64,000 nt of DNA, from positions 1 through 64,000 of the forward strand of contig JAFZQH010000006.1 of assembly GCA_017550165.1 (NCBI GenBank). Direction: 5' to 3'. The notes under the pieces were generated by a model. That model worked only from the letters and a program-made list of their open reading frames with translations, had not been told where the DNA came from and did not search any database. The position numbers and the translations under genes were made by a program. Source of the DNA: Lachnospiraceae bacterium (lineage in GTDB: Bacteria > Bacillota > Clostridia > Lachnospirales > Lachnospiraceae). Positions 62,055-64,000 of the stretch are shown one piece after another (position 1 is the first letter of the stretch; each line of letters begins with the position of its first letter).

Positions 62055-62744
62055 TCATTTCTTTATCTTCAGGCTCTTTAAGTACTCTTTCTGTTCCGGT
62101 GTGATACGGTAACTCTCCACCGCCTTTTGTATGGCCTTGTTATGGGTCCGGGCGTCCAGTTTCTTCTTCTCTATGTAGGGAAGCACCGTCTCGTACTGCT
62201 TGGCCAGAGCCGTGGCGAAATACCAGGCCGTCATCATATTGACATAGTACTCTTCCGACCGCAGTTTGGATACCATCTCCGGATATGACTTATCGTAATC
62301 TTCGTCGAGAAAATGCTCCATAAGCATTCCCACCCCGAACCTGATGGTGTATGTCTCTTTCGAGGCTATCCATTTTTTGATACTCTCCAGTAGTTCCGGC
62401 CTGTGTTTCTTAAATACCTTCGGAGACATCTGGTCGCAGGTGGCCCAGTTATCCACCAGAGGCAGGAACTTTTCAACTTCCCTCAGGCAAGCCTCATAGT
62501 CCTTCATCCCGGAAATGATAAAGGCGTGAAGCTGGCACTCATCAAAATACTTATGAGGCACATCATCAAGAAAGTCCTGATAATCTCCCCTTCTAAGCAG
62601 GTCCTTGGCATACTTTCTAAGCTCCGGGGTTCTCACCCCTATCACACGCTCCGGGTCCACGGTGGGGATCAGCTTAACCTGAAAATCCCGGTATTTGACG
62701 TCCTGAAGTTTAAACAGTTCTTCTCTGATCTCATCACTTATCAT
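62055..62744 (-). CDS. AlkD-like DNA alkylation repair protein
   Basis: A 229-residue helical-repeat protein of the AlkD family, DNA glycosylases that remove alkylated bases without flipping them. Conserved pieces are GVRTPELRKYAK, the LVDNWATCDQM segment (with the catalytic Asp of the NWA/D motif) and SKETYTIRFGVGMLM. The start at 62744 follows AAGGAG. It ends a minus-strand group with the regulator upstream. Confidence 0.88.
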   Translation of the reverse strand: MISDEIREELFKLQDVKYRDFQVKLIPTVDPERVIGVRTPELRKYAKDLLRRGDYQDFLDDVPHKYFDECQLHAFIISGMKDYEACLREVEKFLPLVDNWATCDQMSPKVFKKHRPELLESIKKWIASKETYTIRFGVGMLMEHFLDEDYDKSYPEMVSKLRSEEYYVNMMTAWYFATALAKQYETVLPYIEKKKLDARTHNKAIQKAVESYRITPEQKEYLKSLKIKK

Positions 62745-62763
62745 TTTCTTTTCACTCCTTATA

Positions 62764-63195
62764 TTATTGCGGTTTTCCTTCTGCCGCACGGATGGCGTCA
62801 GCCAGGGCAAGGAACCGGTCCGACTTCATGATGGCCAGGCCCTGGCCCTCTTCTCCCAAGACCACCAGCTGGTCTCCGGCTGAGATATCAAAGACCTTTC
62901 TGGCCTTGGCAGGGATTACGATCTGTCCCTTATCTCCCACCGTCACCATTCCGAAGAGGTGCTTTCCCTTAGGCGGCAGGTTAATCCCCATGTTCTCCTC
63001 CGGTTCAAAATTAACCAGGTCATCTAAGGATACTTCATAGACTTCCGCCAGGATCCTGCATTTATCAATATCGGGAACGGTATCCCCCGATTCCCATTTT
63101 GCTACGGCCTGCCTGGTGACCCCCACCTTTTCGGCCACATCCTCCTGGGTCAGTTTCTTACGCTTTCTCAAATGAATTAGATTTTCTTTAAGCAT
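62764..63195 (-). CDS. XRE-AbrB fusion transcriptional regulator
   Basis: A 143-residue protein that joins an N-terminal XRE helix-turn-helix (LRKRKKLTQEDVAEKVGVTRQAVAKWESG) to an AbrB/SpoVT-type swapped-hairpin domain (VTVGDKGQIVIPAKARKVFDI). Two DNA-binding folds in one chain suggest long or cooperative operators. Its start overlaps the 3' end of the acyltransferase gene, so it is translationally coupled to it. The target is unknown. Confidence 0.85.
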   Translation of the reverse strand: MLKENLIHLRKRKKLTQEDVAEKVGVTRQAVAKWESGDTVPDIDKCRILAEVYEVSLDDLVNFEPEENMGINLPPKGKHLFGMVTVGDKGQIVIPAKARKVFDISAGDQLVVLGEEGQGLAIMKSDRFLALADAIRAAEGKPQ

Positions 63196-64000
63196 TGGTC
63201 TTCCTTTCTTTTTTGATCCCCAGCACTGCCCATCTGAAGAAGGGTATCCGGGAAATAACGGCATTTAACAGGTAGGCTCCTCCAAAGCCCGCAATAAGGC
63301 TTAACAGATAGGATACAAGGGGCGGAACAAGGCCCGGCATGGCCACATACACCGCAACCACTGAGATACAGAGGTAGTGAAATACATAAAGCCCGAAGCT
63401 TCTTTTACTCATCCACTGAGTAAATGCATTGGATACATCCCCGTATTTTGCCATTCCGCCTATGATGGCAAGGGAGGCAAAATATCCGTATGCAACAAAT
63501 AAAATGGTCCGGTTAACGGATTCCCCCGCATAATTCTGTCCGAAATAGTTAAGACAAAATGCGGTGCCTAAGCCGGCTGCAGCCAACAGGAATAAGGGGA
63601 ACCATTTTTTCAGGACCTCCACAACCTCATCATGTGACAGGACAAAGTACCCCAAGAGGAATACGAAACCGTAAAGCCCGAAGCGGTAAAGGACTATAAC
63701 CGGGGTGTTAAGGATCTGGGCTGCCCCGAATGCCACAAGCGACAGCGCAATAAGGACCGGCAGGCCTGCTTTCCCGCAAAGCTTATAGAGACGGTCCTTT
63801 TCCACCTTCCTGATAAGGACCAGTACCAGTGAGAAGACCCATAATACCTGGATATACCACAGTATGCTGATACCACAGGCCAGGCAGACGATAACCTTCA
63901 TGACCGGGGGCATATGATCCACCACTCCCGATATGGTGATATTCAGGTAGCCCTGGATAAAATGAAATACAAGTATTCCTATGGTAGAGGGAACCAGAAG
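63188..64000 (-). CDS. acyltransferase-3 family membrane protein (N-terminal part outside window)
   Basis: At least 271 residues are seen, with about eight helices; the frame stays open to the right edge, so the N-terminus, including the usual catalytic His of the first helix, is missing. The LLVPSTIGILVFHF start of the visible part and the hydrophobic pattern with late FGLYVFHY match O-acyltransferases that modify sugars or wall polymers. It overlaps the XRE-AbrB gene by 8 bases. Confidence 0.75.
   Translation of the reverse strand, partial: LLVPSTIGILVFHFIQGYLNITISGVVDHMPPVMKVIVCLACGISILWYIQVLWVFSLVLVLIRKVEKDRLYKLCGKAGLPVLIALSLVAFGAAQILNTPVIVLYRFGLYGFVFLLGYFVLSHDEVVEVLKKWFPLFLLAAAGLGTAFCLNYFGQNYAGESVNRTILFVAYGYFASLAIIGGMAKYGDVSNAFTQWMSKRSFGLYVFHYLCISVVAVYVAMPGLVPPLVSYLLSLIAGFGGAYLLNAVISRIPFFRWAVLGIKKERKTNA

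Overview
The window looks like chromosome from a Gram-positive anaerobe of the Clostridia, most likely Lachnospiraceae. This is an inference from the gene set, from moderate GC with strong AGGAGG ribosome sites, and from lipoproteins, a sporulation-type phosphatase, gut-type 2-hydroxyacyl-CoA dehydratases and acetogen-like one-carbon genes. No rRNA, CRISPR array, phage or complete insertion sequence was seen. One tRNA, tRNA-Gly(CCC), is present.

Layout. 1-4.5 kb: a partial gene, a LysR regulator, a MATE exporter and a two-component system. 4.6-8.6 kb: a four-gene operon with a VTC-type polyphosphate polymerase domain, a DUF4956 membrane protein, a beta-helix lipoprotein and a membrane Fe-S/FMN electron-transfer protein. 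8.7-9.1 kb: a HicB-like gene followed by a broken hicA. 9.1-19.4 kb (minus strand): a housekeeping train in transcription order deacetylase, bactofilin, pyrH, frr, uppS, cdsA, dxr, rseP, ispG, fructosamine kinase, then a Nif11-leader peptide precursor and a DUF3786 protein. 19.6-28.6 kb: the folate one-carbon (Wood-Ljungdahl methyl branch) cluster fhs, fchA, formate channel, metV-like, metF, lpdA, gcvH, with lplA and folD facing it. 28.6-31 kb: a cyclic-nucleotide-domain protein, a secreted Cys-repeat protein and 5-formyl-THF cyclo-ligase. 31.1-38.3 kb: a 2-hydroxyacyl-CoA dehydratase operon with CoA-transferase and CitMHS carrier, divergent from a PucR/CdaR-type regulator. 38.4-46.8 kb: a VOC protein, a secreted papain-like protease with Ig-like repeats, a lipoprotein carrying a zeta-toxin-like P-loop domain, a giant sensor-MscS channel and a membrane protein. 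47-57.3 kb: a UroD-type methyltransferase, asnA, an EIIC-EAL fusion, a Phd/RelE pair, a second MATE, ahcY, an adenosine-type deaminase and a C39-like protease. 57.5-64 kb: tRNA-Gly, a STAS plus SpoIIE partner-switch pair, a chemoreceptor, an AlkD-like repair protein, an XRE-AbrB regulator and a partial acyltransferase.

Themes. One-carbon and methyl-group genes recur: formate to methyl-THF, a corrinoid-type methyltransferase relative, SAH hydrolase and a deaminase. There is no CODH/acetyl-CoA synthase in the window, although both ends of the folate cluster are visible. A family of short palindromic elements (TGAGAC...GTCTCA enclosing a CCGTCCCC core) is scattered over at least six sites; at three of them it supplies the stop codon of the adjoining gene.

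Most notable for a second look: the VTC/DUF4956/beta-helix/Fe-S operon beside its own sensor kinase, the orphan Nif11-leader precursor with a seven-cysteine core, the exported zeta-toxin-like lipoprotein, the EIIC-EAL fusion, and the methyl-branch-only Wood-Ljungdahl cluster.
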